Positions 13,179 through 24,244 of a DNA stretch of 64,000 nucleotides are shown one piece after another (positions within the stretch are counted from its first letter, which is position 1; each line of letters begins with the position of its first letter). The stretch comes from Chamaecrista fasciculata. Lineage: Eukaryota > Streptophyta > Magnoliopsida > Fabales > Fabaceae. The notes below the pieces were generated by a model. The model worked only from the letters and a program-made list of their open reading frames with translations. It was not told the DNA's origin and made no database searches. A program made the position numbers and the translations under genes. The DNA is taken from contig QANZ01052941.1 in NCBI GenBank assembly GCA_003254925.1, positions 58,534 through 122,533 on the forward strand. The letters run 5' to 3'.

Positions 13179-14295
13179 TGTTATCGCGAAGCTCGATCCT
13201 ATCGTCTCTTAGAACTGAACGCTTGAGAATTGCTGGTGAATAGAATCTATTTTGGTTAGGGATGATTTGGAAAAACATTGACCAAAACTAAACTCAAAAC
13301 TACTAATTTCGTCATCAAATTTTATATTATTTATTAATTTTGTCCTTAATTTCTTTTTACAATTAATTTCGTCTATCGTATTTCATATTTTTGTCAAATT
13401 TATTCTTTACTCTTATTTAAAACAAATATTTACGACTGAATTTACAAGACTAAATGATATGTAATATAAAATTGATAAAAAAAAGAAACTTAAATTTTAA
13501 TTCAAATCGAAAAATAAGATTCAATTTGTTGTTAATTTATTTAAATAAGTTAGTCAAACGATAAAATTAACCAAAATATAAAATATTAGGGATGAAATTG
13601 ATAATTAGTGTAAAATTTGAAGACGAAATTAATATTTTTGCCCAAAACTAAATCAACGGGTGACATGAGTAAAAAAAAGTATAATGCAAAAATTATTCCA
13701 AAATATAGATGATTTAGATTATTTTGATCTTAAATATTTTAGAATTTTTATATTAGTTTTAAATATTTTTATTTAATTTTATTTTGATATAAAATTATTG
13801 AACATAATTAATCTTACTCATTTTAAGTTTGAATATGATGAGTCTTTAATTATGTATTTCTTTTTTCTACAAGTGTCATTTCTATTCAATTGGGGTTGTG
13901 AAAATAGGTTACTTGTTTAGTGTCAAACAAGTAATGTTGGTTAGTATCTCGTATCAAGTCCGAATGAAACAAGTTAAGCACTACATGTTATTCTTAACGA
14001 AATTTTGTTTCTCCTAAGTTTCTTAAAAGTCACACTTTTGTCCCAATGATTGAATGTGACCTATGAAACATGTACACTTTATTTTGAGGGAGTGTCACCA
14101 TGTCGGACAAGTGTATGTGTCCGACACCCGTACAATATATATTTATAAGTTTCAAAATATAAATATTGTCAAATCAAGTCCAAAAGTGATTTTTTTTTAT
14201 TTTTTACTTTTTGGTTCGAGAATTCTTTTTAAGCCTAATTTGACTTCATTTGCTAATAATCTTAATTTGACAGAAAATGAACTCATCAAGAGTAA
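13179..14295. other. Intergenic, 5' side of THUMP gene
   Basis: The first ~70 bp upstream of the THUMP start codon (13179-13250) is plausible 5' UTR and promoter for the minus-strand gene. After that the sequence is AT-rich with no open frame, repeat end or RNA gene that I can support. Confidence 0.45.
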
Positions 14296-14300
14296 CCTGT

Positions 14301-14665
14301 TGTTGGGCTTTCTTTCAAAGTCCCATATCGGTTGGGAATAAAAAATTGAGGGGTGGGAAGCTTGTATAAATATGAGTGAGGTATGAGCTTCTTTGGCACC
14401 ACAACTTACATAGAAATCTTAATGGGTGTATTGGGGTTTGGGTAGTTGTGAGTCATTTTTTAGAGAGAATTTGTAATTTTCTCCGGTAAAAAATTGTATT
14501 GAAAATGGTTTGTAATTTTTTCGTGCAAAAATTACAGATAGTGAAGTTTGTCCCAGAGGGGGGCCGTGGAGTAGGTCTTGAGGCACCGAACCACGTTAAA
14601 GTTTTGTGTTGGTTTTTTGTTTCCTCTTCCTTTATTTCTTGTGTGGGTTGCGCTTCCGCCCAACA
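14301..14665 (+). mobile_element. Solo LTR, copia-type, 365 bp
   Basis: It begins TGTTGGGC and ends GCCCAACA, and is flanked by a perfect 5-bp target-site duplication CCTGT (14296-14300 and 14666-14670). It contains a TATA-like TATAAATA and the 'accgaaccacgttaaag' stretch typical of copia LTR 3' ends. No internal region is attached, so it is a solo LTR left by LTR-LTR recombination. Relatives: 30018-30605 (minus strand) and a diverged pair at about 40042-41260. Confidence 0.85.
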
Positions 14666-14889
14666 CCTGTAACATCAGACTCATTATAATTGGTCTTGAA
14701 ACGAAAAAATTATGACTAATTTCACTTATTCGAATATTCATGTATCGAAGGAGATGACACCCACTTGACATGAGGTAGTGACAACACTTCATCATTTCTC
14801 CATTATTGGCTCAAAGTTATCTAAGGACCTTCCTCACTCCACTAAGGTATATATACATTCTCTCGTACTGTTTCATTAGAATTTAGAAC

Positions 14890-15093
14890 TACTTACTAAT
14901 TTAGTTTGGTTTGGTTTGATTTGGAGAAGTATTGGAGAATGGTTTGAAGAAGAAGAGGGAAGTAGTAACTGATACAAATCGAATTGCTCAAACCGTTTTT
15001 TATCGGTTTGGTTTGGTTTGATTTTGAAGAAAGAAATCAATCAACGGTTCGATTTAAAAAATTCTTTTAAACCGTTCGACGAACACCCCTAAA
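14890..15093. repeat. AACCGAACC-type TIR element remnant with filler DNA
   Basis: It is rich in 'ggtttggtttggtttgatt' and ends '...gacgaacacccct', like the right end of the 37887-38547 element. Between about 14928 and 14974 it is interrupted by two short stretches matching the THUMP exon 1/intron 1 border (see findings). From 15094 to 15462 there is moderately GC-rich sequence I cannot assign. Confidence 0.45.
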
Positions 15094-15462
15094 TAAAAAT
15101 ATTTCCTTGATAGAAAGAATTTTGACGGGAATGTATCAGCTAAAGTGTAAATTACTCAAGTAGATGATCCTGACTGTTCAATAAATCAGCATAAGACAAA
15201 GTATGATTAATCAACGAATTATGATTTGATAATTTACGTACTTTAGTTGACCTCTACCTCAGCAGCTCCCAATTTTGACCCACCTGAGGTCAGGGATGAT
15301 TGAAACGCGTCGTTTTAGGCCTTTTGTGTCTGATCTTGTAGCCTTCTTATTTATTGCGTCTTGGCTTCTCCTTGTGTGATGTCGTTTGGTCCTTTTGTGG
15401 TGTGGTGGGCTTGATATATTGGGCTTGCATGCATTGGACCGATATATAATTAACAAAATCAT

Positions 15463-16254
15463 ATGTATAAAGTGACCCTCATAACCTTCATGTTTGCAAT
15501 GCAAGAACCCTGCAACTGCACCAATGTCTTTGTTTTAGGCCAAAAGAAACTCATTTTATTAAAGGTAAATTATACTTCGATATCCTGTTCTATGGAGTAT
15601 GGATCGATTTCACTTTGATATCATATTCTTTGCATCGTTAATATTTTGGTATCTTGTTCTTTTGAAAGTGACATTTTAATACCATATTTTTTGCACCATT
15701 AACACTTTGATACTCTAACAAAGATAGAACAGAATAACAAATCATGAAAGAATAGGGTACCAAAGTGAAATTGGTCCATAGAACAGGGTACCAAAGTGTT
15801 AACTGTGCAAAGAACAATGTACCAAAATGTCACTTTTGAAAAAACTGGATACCAAAATGTTAAACGATAAAAAGAACAAGATACTAAAGTGAAATGGGTC
15901 CATAAAACAAGATATCAAAGTGTAATTTACTCATAACAAAAGAACCAAATTCAAGCTTGCACCACAAGCATACCGTAAACAACAACAAAATCTGTGAAAA
16001 AAAAAACCTACCCAACCTCTACATCATCAAAATAGCCTCCAGAAAAACAAAATAGCCTCAAGAGGACTACTATAGCATGCCTTAATCATGTCTATAAATG
16101 TGAGCAGACAACAATAATATTTGCACATTTCTGGGGTTAATTAATTAGTTTGCTCTACTCTGCAATTAATCTCATCATTATTGTTGAAAAGTAAAAGAGA
16201 GATCTAGAGAGAGATGTCTAGCACAGTGGAAGCCGACGTTAATCTCAACTCTTC
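15463..16254 (+). repeat. Direct duplicate of 16307-17098 beside a single N (probable assembly duplication)
   Basis: This stretch repeats at a constant offset of 844 bp in 16307-17098, with a few percent substitutions. It includes a palindromic MITE (15566-15930), an MLP promoter (TATAAAT at 16093) and the first 41 bp of an MLP coding exon. It ends exactly at the lone N at 16255. The same pattern occurs at four other lone Ns, so unmerged contig ends or two haplotypes is the likeliest cause. Confidence 0.7.
16214..16254 (+). pseudogene. 41-bp 5' stub of an MLP-like gene, cut by an N
   Basis: It encodes only MSSTVEADVNLNS and is identical to the start of the gene at 17058. It stops at the N at 16255, and the sequence after the N is not its continuation. 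It probably reflects the assembly duplication rather than a separate gene. Confidence 0.6.
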
Positions 16255-16406
16255 NCATGTGGCATGATTTGAGGTTTGCTTCTGCTTATTATATCTTAGA
16301 GAATAGATGTATAAAGTGACCCTCATAACCTTCATGTTTGCAATGCAAGAACCCTGCAACTGCACCAATGTCTTTGTTTTAGGCCAAAAGAAACTCATTT
16401 TATTAA

Positions 16407-16770
16407 AGGTAAATTATACTTCGATATCCCATTCTATAGAGTATGGACCGATTTCACTTTGATATCATATTCTTTGCATCGTTAATATTTTGGTACCCTG
16501 TTCTTTTGAAAGTGACATTTTAATACCATGTTTTTTTGCACCATTAACACTTTGATACTCTAACAAAGATAGAACAAAATAACAAATCATGAAAGAACAG
16601 GGTACCAAAGTGAAATTGGTCCATAGAACAGGGTACCAAAGTGTTAGCTGTGCAAAGAACAATGTACCAAAATGTCACTTTTGAAAAAACTGGATACCAA
16701 AATGTTAAACGATGAAAAGAACAAGATACCAAAGTGAAATGACTCCATAGAACAATATATCAAAGTGTAA
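16407..16770. repeat. Palindromic MITE upstream of first MLP gene
   Basis: The left end is GTAAATTATACTTCGATATC and the right end is its decayed complement '...gatatcaaagtgtaatttac'. The inside is a near-mirror image built of 'ggtaccaaagtg' blocks. The duplicate copy is at 15566-15930. It is related to the MITEs at 18374 and 18848. Target-site duplication is not resolved. Confidence 0.65.
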
Positions 16771-16936
16771 TTTATTCAGAACAAAAGAACCAAATACAAG
16801 CCTGCACCACAAGCATACAGTAAACAACAACAAAATCTGTGAAAAAAAAACCTACCCAACCTCTACATCATCAAAATAGCCTCCAAAAAAACAAAAAAGC
16901 CTCAAGAGGACTACTATAGCATGCCTTAATCATGTC

Positions 16937-16943
16937 TATAAAT
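16937..16943 (+). promoter_or_regulatory. TATA box of MLP gene 17058
   Basis: TATAAAT lies 121 bp before the start codon, inside a block ('atgccttaatcatgtctata') that is conserved at all the other complete MLP promoters in the window. That shared position and context is the main support. Confidence 0.65.
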
Positions 16944-17057
16944 GTGAGCAGACAACAATAATATTTGCACATTTCTGGGGTTAATTAATTAGTTTGCTCT
17001 ACTCTGCAATTAATCTCATCATTATTGTTGAAAAGTAAAAGAGAGATCTAGAGAGAG

Positions 17058-18110
17058 ATGTCTAGCACAGTGGAAGCCGACGTTAATCTCAACTCTTCTG
17101 CTCTGAATTTTCTCCAAATGTTTACTCTCAAATTGTCTGAGCTTCCCACCATTGACCCTGACTTATTTCAAAGCGTTGAACTTCAATCAGGCACATTCGG
17201 CACTGTTGGCTTCGTTGTCTTCATCAATTATACACTTGGTATTTCATTTCTAACCCAACTTCAATTCATCATCATCATTATATTAATTATCTTCACTTTT
17301 TTTCACTTCTCATTCATTTTGCTTGATCAATACCACCTAGTTCATGAACTATATATATTGGTCAAAGTGAACTTTTGGTCTCGTAATTTTTGCTCAAATT
17401 TCAATTTGGTCCCATAATTTTTTTGTTGCACTTTTGATCCCATATCTTTTGCTCAAGTTGCAGATTTGGTCCCGTGTTACACTTTTTTTGGTCTGATATC
17501 TTTAAGTCAGGTTGTAGAGTTGGCCCAATAACTTTTGATCAAGTTGCAAAATTTGTCTCATACCTTTAGGTCAGGTGCAAAATTGGTCTCATATCTTTGG
17601 ATAAAGTGAGACTAATTAACGGTGGAACATTTTACAAAGATACCAGACTAATTCTACTACTTGACCAAAAGATATAAGATAAAAAATGATACAGGACCAA
17701 ATATATAATTTGAGCAAAAGATATAAAGTCAAAAGTACAACAAAAAGAATTATGGGACCAAATTAATCGAGACCTAAGCATAAGTTATGGATATCAAAAG
17801 TGCGCTTTGACATATATATATATATATGTATATAGATGGGAAAGCTTATGTAGTTACGGCGGAGGCAGAGTCCATAAGCATAACAGATTTTTCAGTCACT
17901 TTCAATGTTCTCGAGGGAGATCTGTTGGATGAATACAAGAGTTTCAAAGTAATCATCAAAGTGAGTCCAAATATTCTTTCAGGAAGTGTAGTGCATTGGA
18001 CCATTAAATTTGAGAAGCTAAATGATGAGATCTCTGAACCAACTTCATTGTTAAATGCCTACGTTGAATTGAGCAAGAAAATTGATCATCATCTTACTAA
18101 TCTTCTCTAG
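17058..18110 (+). CDS. MLP-like protein (Bet v 1 fold), two exons
   Basis: Exon 1 is 17058-17238 (181 nt) and exon 2 is 17836-18110 (275 nt). The GT..AG intron is phase 1 and splits codon 61, giving 151 residues with the join YTL-D-GKAY. Features: a glycine-rich loop near residues 44-51 (SGTFGTVG), the FEKLNDEISEPTSL motif, and a C-terminal amphipathic helix ending KKIDHHLTNLL. These match the major latex protein/PR-10 (Bet v 1) family, small cytosolic proteins with a ligand-binding cavity; the ligand cannot be read from sequence. The start is fixed by the MSSTVEA opening shared by all copies. It belongs to the sequence group with ADV..LPTIDPD (shared with 44929). Its intron carries a palindromic repeat (about 17352-17815). 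No disabling change seen. Confidence 0.88.
17352..17815. repeat. Palindromic element in intron of MLP gene 17058
   Basis: The left half reads 'tggtcaaagtgaacttttgg' then runs of 'tttggtcccataattttt'. The right half is the complement ('gggaccaaattaatcgagac'), ending near 'aagtgcgctttgaca'. A related element occupies the intron of the MLP gene at 44929 (about 45626-46020) but not the introns of the other copies. Confidence 0.55.
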
Positions 18111-18373
18111 AGTCAACAGAGACATCGTCATCAATCATCATTATTTGTTATTTTCTGTGTGCTACTATCTGAAATAAAAAGTTGACTTTGTCAGCTTCCA
18201 TATATAATTATGTTATTCGTGTATTTTCCTGTTATGCTGTCATGCTGTGTCTAAAAATGTCGTGATCACCAATATTGAGCTGAGAGAATCTGGCTCTACA
18301 TAATGTATGGGTTCCTACTTTATTTGTATAAGCAATATAAGATGTACTTGTGATATTTAAAATAAAATAACAT

Positions 18374-18804
18374 GGGTAAATTACACTTTGGTACCATGTG
18401 GTTTGGTCCTATTTCATTTTGCTATCCTGTGGTTTAAAAAATGACACTTTGGTACCCTGTGGTATTCTCCATTACCACTTTGGTACCCTTTGGAGCTATT
18501 TTGTAATTTTAACCATAACAAAGTTTATAAAAATTACATATTGACTCCAATTTTTCTGTAAAAGTTTTCATTTTAGTCCCTAGATAATATGTATCTAGGG
18601 ACCTATTTGTAATTTTCTGAAATTTTTTTGGGGTCAATATGTAATTTTTGCAAAATTTTTTATGGTTTAAATTATAAAATAGGTCCAAAGGGTACCAAAG
18701 TGTTAATGAAGAATACCACAAGGTACCAAAGTGTCATTTTTTAAACCACAGGTTACCAAAGTGAAATATGACCAAACCACAGGGTATCAAAGTGTAATTT
18801 ACCC
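18374..18804. mobile_element. MULE-type MITE, 431 bp, 9-bp TSD
   Basis: Long inverted ends: GGGTAAATTACACTTTGGTA on the left and its complement on the right. Flanks are AAATAACAT (18365-18373) and AAATAATAT (18805-18813), an 8/9 match. The paralogous 3' flank of the MLP remnant (about 29525-29540, 'gaaaataatatttttc') is the empty site, confirming the insertion. No coding capacity. The minus-strand frame over it is spurious. Confidence 0.82.
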
Positions 18805-18847
18805 AAATAATATTTTTCATCTTCAGCATCTGTTTACTTTATTTTTA

Positions 18848-19290
18848 GTGTAAATTATACTTTGGTACTCTGTAGTTTGACCATATTCTATTTTGGTACC
18901 ATGTGGTTTAAAACGCGGTACTTCGGTACCCTGAGGTCTCCAACGTTACCCTTTTGGTACTCTAAATAATTTTTTCATTAGTTTTCAACGAAATTTGACA
19001 CGTGACCTACATGTGAGCTCACTAAAACTCAATGTTGTCCCACATTTTGCCACAACAAAAATCAAATGCATGCTTTTCGAAAGTTTTGATTGATTTTGGT
19101 ATTGGATGCCCAGAAAGTTTTGAGAGAATTATATTTAAAGCTAGGTCTCAAAAAACATGCGTTTGATCTTTATTGGTGTGGCAAAATGTTGGATAAAATT
19201 GAATTTTAGTCAGCCCACATGCAGATCACGTGTCAAATTCTGTCCAAAGCTAACGAAAAAATTATTCAGGGTACGAAAGTGTAATTTACC
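18848..19290. mobile_element. MULE-type MITE, 443 bp, 9/10-bp TSD
   Basis: The ends are GTGTAAATTATACTTTGG and '...gaaagtgtaatttacc'. Both flanks read TTTATTTTTA (18838-18847 and 19291-19300). The homologous 3' flank of the MLP remnant has a single 'gtttatttttaaaagg' (about 29560), i.e. the empty site. Confidence 0.82.
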
Positions 19291-19303
19291 TTTATTTTTA
19301 AAA

Positions 19304-19460
19304 GGGTAAATTATACTTTGGTACCCTATAGTTTAATCATATTTTACTTTGATATCTTGTGATTCAGAAAATGACATTCTAACTAGTTAATATCTTGTGT
19401 TATTCTTCGTTAACATTTCGATACATTGAGCTTTAATTCCATTAGCTACTCGTTCATCAA
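19304..19460. repeat. Half MITE shared by duplicated 3' flanks
   Basis: It begins 'gggtaaattatactttggta' but has no right half; it runs into 'ctactcgttcatcaaaaa'. The same truncated form occurs at about 29568-29720, and a similar one at about 47487-47650, so the truncation predates the segmental duplications. Confidence 0.6.
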
Positions 19461-19515
19461 AAACCTACTTGAAATTTTCTCTAGTTTGTATGAGAATAGA
19501 GTTATATATATTAGC

Positions 19516-20106
19516 TGATAATAGGCCTAAAGACTTGGGGCTTAGCAGGCCTAGGCCATGGGCGCCCCCAAGCCCATCTAAGGAATCCCTTGGGTGAGAA
19601 CGCCAAAAGAGCCCTACACAAGTAAGGCAACAAGGCCCTTGTGATAATCGATAACGCCAACAATCAGGCGTCCACGGAAGGAGTCCTAGCATGATTAAGG
19701 CACCAAACGCCCTACGTTGGTCGAGGACGCCAACAACCAGGCGTTCACGGGAAATAACAACTTACTCCCATATCTTAACCAACAGATCTGCGAGAATAAC
19801 GGACAGTTAGGATCTCCACCAAGATCACAGCTGATTTGGCCAAATCAGTTAGGATCACAATCGACCAAATCTAGGTCAAGGAGGTCTCATTTCACCAGTA
19901 TAAAAGGACAACTCCTCTACTGGAAAAAGGTACGCATTATTGCTATCCAGCACTTATTATTATCTCTCTCAAACACTCCACTGACTTAAGCATCGGAGGT
20001 GAATCGCAGGGCCACCCCTGTGTTTTCATTGACTTGCAGGTGACTTCTAACCCAAAGTTGCCTCATCGAACCAGGTAATGCCCTACGGCCAAAACCAGGT
20101 TCATCA
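19516..20106 (+). mobile_element. Solo LTR, gypsy-type, 591 bp
   Basis: It starts TGATAATAGGCC and ends GGTTCATCA, with a perfect 5-bp target-site duplication TTAGC (19511-19515 and 20107-20111). A TATA box (TATAAAAGG, about 19900) and a GC-rich R-region with 'gcagggccacccctgtg' support an LTR reading rightward. The uninterrupted target is seen in the paralogous units near 29780 and 43460. No internal domains remain. Related in architecture to the LTR at 49569. Confidence 0.85.
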
Positions 20107-20303
20107 TTAGCCACATGTCCGTCACCGACTCCCACTAACCTAATATCTCAAAATTATTTGGACTTGTCTCCGCAAACAGAGAAGACTACTGCTTTGGCCT
20201 GTCGACCAAGCATCGCTAGCAGCCAATGAACACTGGAAATGGGACCAAGTGCATTAATTAAATCAATAAGTTATGGGGACCAAAGATGAAAAAATGAATC
20301 TAA
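20107..20303 (+). repeat. Upstream block of the MLP duplication unit
   Basis: Contains 'ccgactcccactaacctaat', 'gaacactggaaatgg' and 'aatgaatctaa'. The same succession occurs at about 27600-27900, 29770-30710 and 43460-43830, so it marks repeated segmental duplication of the region upstream of the MLP genes. Confidence 0.6.
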
Positions 20304-20304
20304 A

Positions 20305-23300
20305 GGGTGTGTTTGGGATGAGGTTTTTAAAATGAAATGGGAATAGGAATGAAATGAGTACGAGAAAAATATGTAAATGAAATAGAATGATAAATGGTGT
20401 TTGGATTGTTTGAGGTGTAATGAAATAAAGTAGGATAAATGGATATGTAATGATTGTGGTTGGTTGAAATAATTATATGGGGTTTTTAAAATTGTATAGG
20501 GTAGAATTGATAATTAATAATAATGAAATGAAATGAAGATAATGAAATGATATTTTAGTGTTTGGATGTGGTTTTATTTGTAATGAAACTGTCTTGGAAT
20601 TTGTGTTAAATAGTAGTTTTTGGGATGGAGGTTTGAGTTGTATTATGTGGAATGAAATGAAGGACCAAAATGTAAATAACGTGGAGATTTTAAAAAATCT
20701 AATATTTTGTCCAAAATAAAAAATGTTTTAAAATTCAAGGACCACTTAATTATTTTGAACTAAAAAGATAACTAAAATATTTGATTCCATTATTTATAAG
20801 CCCTTAAATAATCACAATTATTAATAATCGAGCCACTTTATCGCAAATTCTTGCCCAAAAAATAAATTAAAGGTCTAAAATATTATTCACATCAAAAGTG
20901 AAAGACCAAAAATTATATATTAAATAACCGTTTGTGTTTTTTACACCCATGATTAATGTGATCATTGAAATCAGTATCAATCTGCCTCCATCGTACCATT
21001 AATAATATCCATCAAAAGTGAAAGACTAAAATAAATTTGTTTCTTTTAAATTATGTAGTTATGGGGACGAAAAAATTTTATAATGCACTTAAAAATAATT
21101 TTTATGTGTGTTTTCTCCATTTACATAATATATATAGGAAAAATATAATATTTTATTATTTTTATTTTGTATTAAATTATTATTTTTTAAATTTGACCGA
21201 GGAATATATATATATTTTTGGCCAAATTTTGATCGAGGAATAAGTCATTGATGATTACAATAATTCAGGACTGAATTGTATATTTTATTTCATTACTCAT
21301 GAACTTTTAGAAAATTACAATTATATATCAATGATCGAGTTTGTATCTCAAACTCTAAGGGTGCGTTTGGATTCAAGAGTTAAGGTAAAGGAGGATAAAT
21401 GAATGAGGGAGGTAATAAAGGAGAGGTAAAGGATTTGTGTTATAAAGGAGGTTTTTAGTAAATTGTGTTTGGGAAAATGAGAGATAAAGGAGGAATTATG
21501 ATGTGAAATTATTTTAAAGGGTATGTAATGATTGTGGTGAGTTGAAATAATAGTATTGGTATTTTAAATTTGTATAGGGGTAAAAATGGTAAAAATAAAG
21601 GAGGATAAAGGAGTGTTGTTTTTTNNNNNNNNNNNNNNNNNNNNNNNNNNNNNNNNNNNNNNNNNNNNNNNNNNNNNNNNNNNNNNNNNNNNNNNNNNNN
21701 NNNNNNNNNNNNNNNNNNNNNNNNNNNNNNNNNNNNNNNNNNNNNNNNNNNNNNNNNNNNNNNNNNNNNNNNNNNNNNNNNNNNNNNNNNNNNNNNNNNN
21801 NNNNNNNNNNNNNNNNNNNNNNNNNNNNNNNNNNNNNNNNNNNNNNNNNNNNNNNNNNNNNNNNNNNNNNNNNNNNNNNNNNNNNNNNNNNNNNNNNNNN
21901 NNNNNNNNNNNNNNNNNNNNNNNNNNNNNNNNNNNNNNNNNNNNNNNNNNNNNNNNNNNNNNNNNNNNNNNNNNNNNNNNNNNNNNNNNNNNNNNNNNNN
22001 NNNNNNNNNNNNNNNNNNNNNNNNNNNNNNNNNNNNNNNNNNNNNNNNNNNNNNNNNNNNNNNNNNNNNNNNNNNNNNNNNNNNNNNNNNNNNNNNNNNN
22101 NNNNNNNNNNNNNNNNNNNNNNNNNNNNNNNNNNNNNNNNNNNNNNNNNNNNNNNNNNNNNNNNNNNNNNNNNNNNNNNNNNNNNNNNNNNNNNNNNNNN
22201 NNNNNNNNNNNNNNNNNNNNNNNNNNNNNNNNNNNNNNNNNNNNNNNNNNNNNNNNNNNNNNNNNNNNNNNNNNNNNNNNNNNNNNNNNNNNNNNNNNNN
22301 NNNNNNNNNNNNNNNNNNNNNNNNNNNNNNNNNNNNNNNNNNNNNNNNNNNNNNNNNNNNNNNNNNNNNNNNNNNNNNNNNNNNNNNNNNNNNNNNNNNN
22401 NNNNNNNNNNNNNNNNNNNNNNNNNNNNNNNNNNNNNNNNNNNNNNNNNNNNNNNNNNNNNNNNNNNNNNNNNNNNNNNNNNNNNNNNNNNNNNNNNNNN
22501 NNNNNNNNNNNNNNNNNNNNNNNNNNNNNNNNNNNNNNNNNNNNNNNNNNNNNNNNNNNNNNNNNNNNNNNNNNNNNNNNNNNNNNNNNNNNNNNNNNNN
22601 NNNNNNNNNNNNNNNNNTTGATACAAAAAGAAATTACTAATATAACCGAAAAAATATGTGAAGGATTATCAATATATCAAAAATCGTATATTTTTATAAC
22701 TCAAGTATTGATTTATTGAATTAGTATAATTTTATGGATAAAAATAATTTTTCTTTAATTAAATTAATATAATATATATCTCAAAATAATATAATATATA
22801 TTATATAACCTAACCTAATATATCTATATCTATACTATATTATATATTTGAGGGTACTTCTCATCGGTCAAAATTAAGCATTTATAAAATTAAAAAAATT
22901 AAACAAATAAAATAAATACACAATGGACCATATTGTAATTTACATATCTAACCACTCTCCCCCTCACTTGTTTGAAAACGTGGAATCAACAGACACATAC
23001 ATGTGAATTTAACGGCTCTCCCTCCCCATTCTTGCTTATCTTTTGTACGTCTCCATTGCTTTCAATCATGATCTGCAATACAAACTCAAACACTCTCATA
23101 CTCCTTCTCTTTGATTTCTGGTATATATATATATAATAAGGGAGTGTGTGTGGTTGAGAGAGAAAAAAGTTAGTAAGAAATGATGGAGAGAAAAGAAGTT
23201 GTAAGTGTGAGGGTAGTAAAAATTACCATTTTGTCTAATAATTTTTAAATATTTGTATTAGAATATATGTAATTATAAGTATATTAGTTGGTGTATGATA

Positions 23301-23448
23301 GTAATTGGATTGATAATGAAATGAAAATGAAATGTAATGATATTAAAATGAAATGAAAGAAAATAATGAGACAAAACGAACACCGAATATGCATTGTAGT
23401 TCCAATTATGAAATGAAATGGGGATAAAACTACATCTCAATCGCACCC
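20305..23448. mobile_element. PIF/Harbinger-type TIR element, 3-bp TSD, with nested copy and gap
   Basis: The left end is GGGTGTGTTTGG and the right end is the complement of GGGTGCGATTGA. It is flanked by TAA (20301-20303) and TAC (23449-23451), consistent with a 3-bp TAA duplication with one change. The paralogous unit has the empty site 'gaatctaagtatatttctaag' at about 30703-30724. A second related end (GGGTGCGTTTGG preceded by TAA) begins at 21359, suggesting a nested element whose far end lies in or beyond the N gap. No transposase frame is visible outside the gap. Confidence 0.62.
21625..22617. other. Assembly gap, 993 N
   Basis: A run of N. Nothing can be said about its content. The long apparent reading frames across it are meaningless. 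Confidence 0.99.
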
Positions 23449-23756
23449 TACGTATATTTCTAAGTTTGGGATAAAACTTAAAAGACATAAATAGCAAAAA
23501 AGAAACTCAGAATGGGGATTAATATCCCCCAAGGTTTTTGGCTTATCCAAGCAAGGGGAACGTAGTACTAGCATAAATTGACTCCGATACCAATATTAAA
23601 TTTCGAAGCCCCAAGACCCATCTTAGGAATCGAAATACAAAACATTAAACATATAGCAACAAAAAGTAAGAAGGTGATATGATGTTTATATACGCGAGAA
23701 AACACATTTTCACAAACGATTGCAAAAGAAATCATGAGAACAAAAAAGAACTAAAA

Positions 23757-24050
23757 AAGGGTTCTCAATCAAAAACTTCCTAGTAGAAAATATTTCATGA
23801 GTAAAACAAATGGTGAAAAAGCACTCCTATTAATAAGAGTAGAAAAAAACTCATAAATTTAAAAGAAAAATAGTAGATGTGGGTTTAATTTGTAGTGATT
23901 CCCNAAGGGTTCTCAATCAAAAACTTCCTAGTAGAAAATATTCATGAGTAAAACAAATGGTGAAAAAGCACTCCTATAAATAAGAGTAGAAAAAAACTCA
24001 TAAATTTAAAAGAAAAATAGTAGATGTGGGTTTAATTTGTAGTGATTCCC
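23757..24050 (+). repeat. Direct duplication flanking lone N (23904)
   Basis: Positions 23757-23903 (147 bp) and 23905-24050 (146 bp) are nearly identical (one indel and one substitution seen) and meet exactly at the N. Probable unmerged contig overlap. Confidence 0.8.
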
Positions 24051-24168
24051 CGACATGGCACCGACGGTGGCAACCCCATTGCGCTGCCCTCTTTTTGGGT
24101 GACGAGTGAGAGTGCATCCATCCTCTAAGTGGGGTTGTTCCCATGTTATTTTTTTCCCTCTCCACGAT

Positions 24169-24244
24169 TTTTTTTTTTGTTAAAACAAAAGTTTAAGTGG
24201 AGGTAAGCACCGGTATCTTACTAAGATCAGGATAAAATAACTTT
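24169..24244 (-). mobile_element. Short poly(A) retro-insert, 76 bp
   Basis: A T-run followed by 'tgttaaaacaaaagtttaag' and 'ggtatcttactaagatcagg', flanked by a 10-bp repeat TCTCCACGAT (24159-24168 and 24245-24254). The paralogues at about 31258 and 44430 lack it. This is a minus-strand, 5'-truncated poly(A) insertion, SINE or LINE 3' end. Confidence 0.7.

Noticed and set aside
21514-22719. Long open frames of 370 and 377 codons
   Set aside because: Almost entirely N; they carry no information.
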